From Pirellulales bacterium (GTDB lineage: Bacteria; Planctomycetota; Planctomycetia; Pirellulales; JALHLM01), in the NCBI GenBank assembly GCA_022844585.1, contig JALHLM010000366.1, positions 1 through 6,412 of the forward strand: a stretch of 6,412 nucleotides of DNA. Direction: 5' to 3'. Within the stretch, counting starts at the first letter, position 1, and each line of letters begins with the position of its first letter. The notes under the pieces were generated by a model that was given only the letters and a program-made list of their open reading frames with translations, was not told the origin of the DNA and did no database searches. A program made the translations under genes and the position numbers. This document shows, piece by piece, positions 5,849-6,412 of the stretch.

Positions 5849-5953
5849 GGACGTGTCAGTCAGCGGAGGCGCCGACCGTGGCGAAAAGGCGTCGTCCCGG
5901 GGGTGGCCGCGTCGTTGAAACGCGACGTGTTCGCGAACCGCCACGCGGTGGAA

Positions 5954-5973
5954 ATGGCGGAAATCGCCGCCAT
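5954..5973. repeat. Hairpin upstream of the HDOD gene
   Basis: ATGGCG (5954-5959) and CGCCAT (5968-5973) form a perfect 6-bp stem with an 8-base loop about 105 bases before the HDOD start. Its role is unknown. Confidence 0.3.
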
Positions 5974-6013
5974 GATTTGTCGCTGGCCAAGTTGCGACCT
6001 AAGTTTTCGGAGA

Positions 6014-6028
6014 GGCGCGGAATGCGCC
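6014..6028 (+). repeat. GC hairpin in the HDOD leader
   Basis: GGCGC (6014-6018) and GCGCC (6024-6028) enclose GGAAT, so a purine-rich GGAA sits in the loop. An alternative pairing of AGGCG with CGCCT is possible. It lies about 50 bases before the ATG at 6078 and could be part of a structured leader. Confidence 0.35.
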
Positions 6029-6077
6029 GCCTGGTGCCCCCCCATTGCCCCTGCAGGAAGAAAGCGGAACTTCGCCC

Positions 6078-6412
6078 ATGTCACAAGCCAACGGCGTCAC
6101 GAAGTTCGACCTCGAAAAGGTCTTGGCCACGGCTCAGTTGCCCGCGTTGCCGCAAAGCGCGATCAGCCTGCTGGAGCTTTCGCAGAACCCCAAGAACGGG
6201 CCGGACGAGTTCGCCGTGCCGATCGAGGCCGATCCAGGCCTCACCGGGCAGGTGCTGAAGTTTGTCAATTCGTCGTATTTCGGGTTCGCCCGCGAAATCT
6301 CGAACGTAAAGCACGCCATCACCATGGTGGGCATCCGCACGATCAAGAACTTCGCCCTGTGGAGCGCGGTGTTCAGCCTGATGCCGAACCCCAAGTGCGG
6401 GCCGTTCGATTT
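6078..6412 (+). CDS. HDOD-domain protein, partial (C-terminus off the right edge)
   Basis: The first 111 residues are present. HDOD is a signalling domain related to HD phosphohydrolases but usually lacking their metal-binding residues; it occurs alone or fused to GGDEF, EAL or response-regulator domains. Family features are clear: LPALPQSAISLLEL (21-34), the IEADPGLTGQVLKFVNSSYF stretch (49-68), and KHAITMVGIRTIKNFAL (78-94). The domain starts almost at the N-terminus (about residue 12), so no receiver domain precedes it. Any output domain would be beyond the window. The ATG at 6078 follows a weak GGAA eight bases upstream; a stronger AGGAAG (6055-6060) is 17 bases away, rather far. The gene is divergent from the membrane-protein gene across a 361-bp gap with several hairpins. 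Confidence 0.9.
   Translation, partial: MSQANGVTKFDLEKVLATAQLPALPQSAISLLELSQNPKNGPDEFAVPIEADPGLTGQVLKFVNSSYFGFAREISNVKHAITMVGIRTIKNFALWSAVFSLMPNPKCGPFD

Larger units (their letters stand above)
5717..6077. other. 361-bp divergent intergenic region
   Basis: This region separates the minus-strand membrane-protein gene from the plus-strand HDOD gene and should hold both promoters. I find no convincing -35/-10 pair. It contains a 9-bp inverted repeat (5814-5848), a 6-bp hairpin (5954-5973), a 5-bp stem (5979-5983 with 5994-5998) and a GC hairpin (6014-6028), the last three in the probable HDOD leader. Frames crossing it on either strand look spurious. Confidence 0.65.

Noticed and set aside
5717..5944. 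76-residue upstream extension of the small membrane protein
   Set aside because: Arg/Pro/Ser-rich with no hydrophobic or conserved-looking segment, and it would run through the 9-bp inverted repeat.
5985..5996. TGGCCAAGTTGC as a sigma-54 promoter for the HDOD gene
   Set aside because: The GG-to-GC distance is three bases shorter than the strict sigma-54 spacing.
6000..6026. TAAGTTTT as the -35 of a flagellar sigma-28 promoter
   Set aside because: No GCCGATAA-like box follows at the required distance.

Overview
The window is high-GC bacterial DNA that most likely comes from a planctomycete of the Pirellulales type. The main evidence is the 841-residue secreted protein at 1934-4459. It joins a sugar-dehydrogenase-like propeller, a helical repeat region and a C-terminal CxxCH haem domain of the kind found mainly in Planctomycetes and Verrucomicrobia. 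A small secreted protein with an SPYLNLL motif fits the same group. No taxonomic search was possible.

Layout, left to right. (1) 1-1267, minus strand: the N-terminal two thirds of the membrane AAA+ protease FtsH, cut by the window edge before its zinc site. (2) 1440-1889, plus strand: a small Nudix hydrolase, divergent from ftsH across 172 bp. (3) 1934-4459, minus strand: the propeller/HEAT-like/cytochrome c fusion, convergent with the Nudix gene across only 44 bp. (4) 4460-4873: a 414-bp gap holding a pair of 38-bp REP-like hairpin elements in inverted orientation. (5) 4874-5284, minus strand: the small secreted SPYLNLL protein, with a good Shine-Dalgarno and a recognisable sigma-70-type promoter. 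(6) 5360-5716, minus strand: a probable small two-helix membrane protein of unknown function. (7) 5717-6077: a 361-bp divergent regulatory gap with several hairpins. (8) 6078 to the right edge, plus strand: the start of an HDOD-domain protein.

The genes look like a loose chromosomal neighbourhood, not a pathway or defence island: protein quality control (FtsH), nucleotide clean-up (Nudix), periplasmic electron transfer (cytochrome), two envelope-related unknowns and a signalling protein. No tRNA, rRNA, CRISPR array or transposase gene was seen.

The most interesting item is the REP-like pair at 4670-4792. The two copies differ at six of 38 positions, and four of those changes make two compensated base pairs in the stem. 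That points to a conserved hairpin and to a dispersed, possibly RAYT-mobilised element family in this genome.
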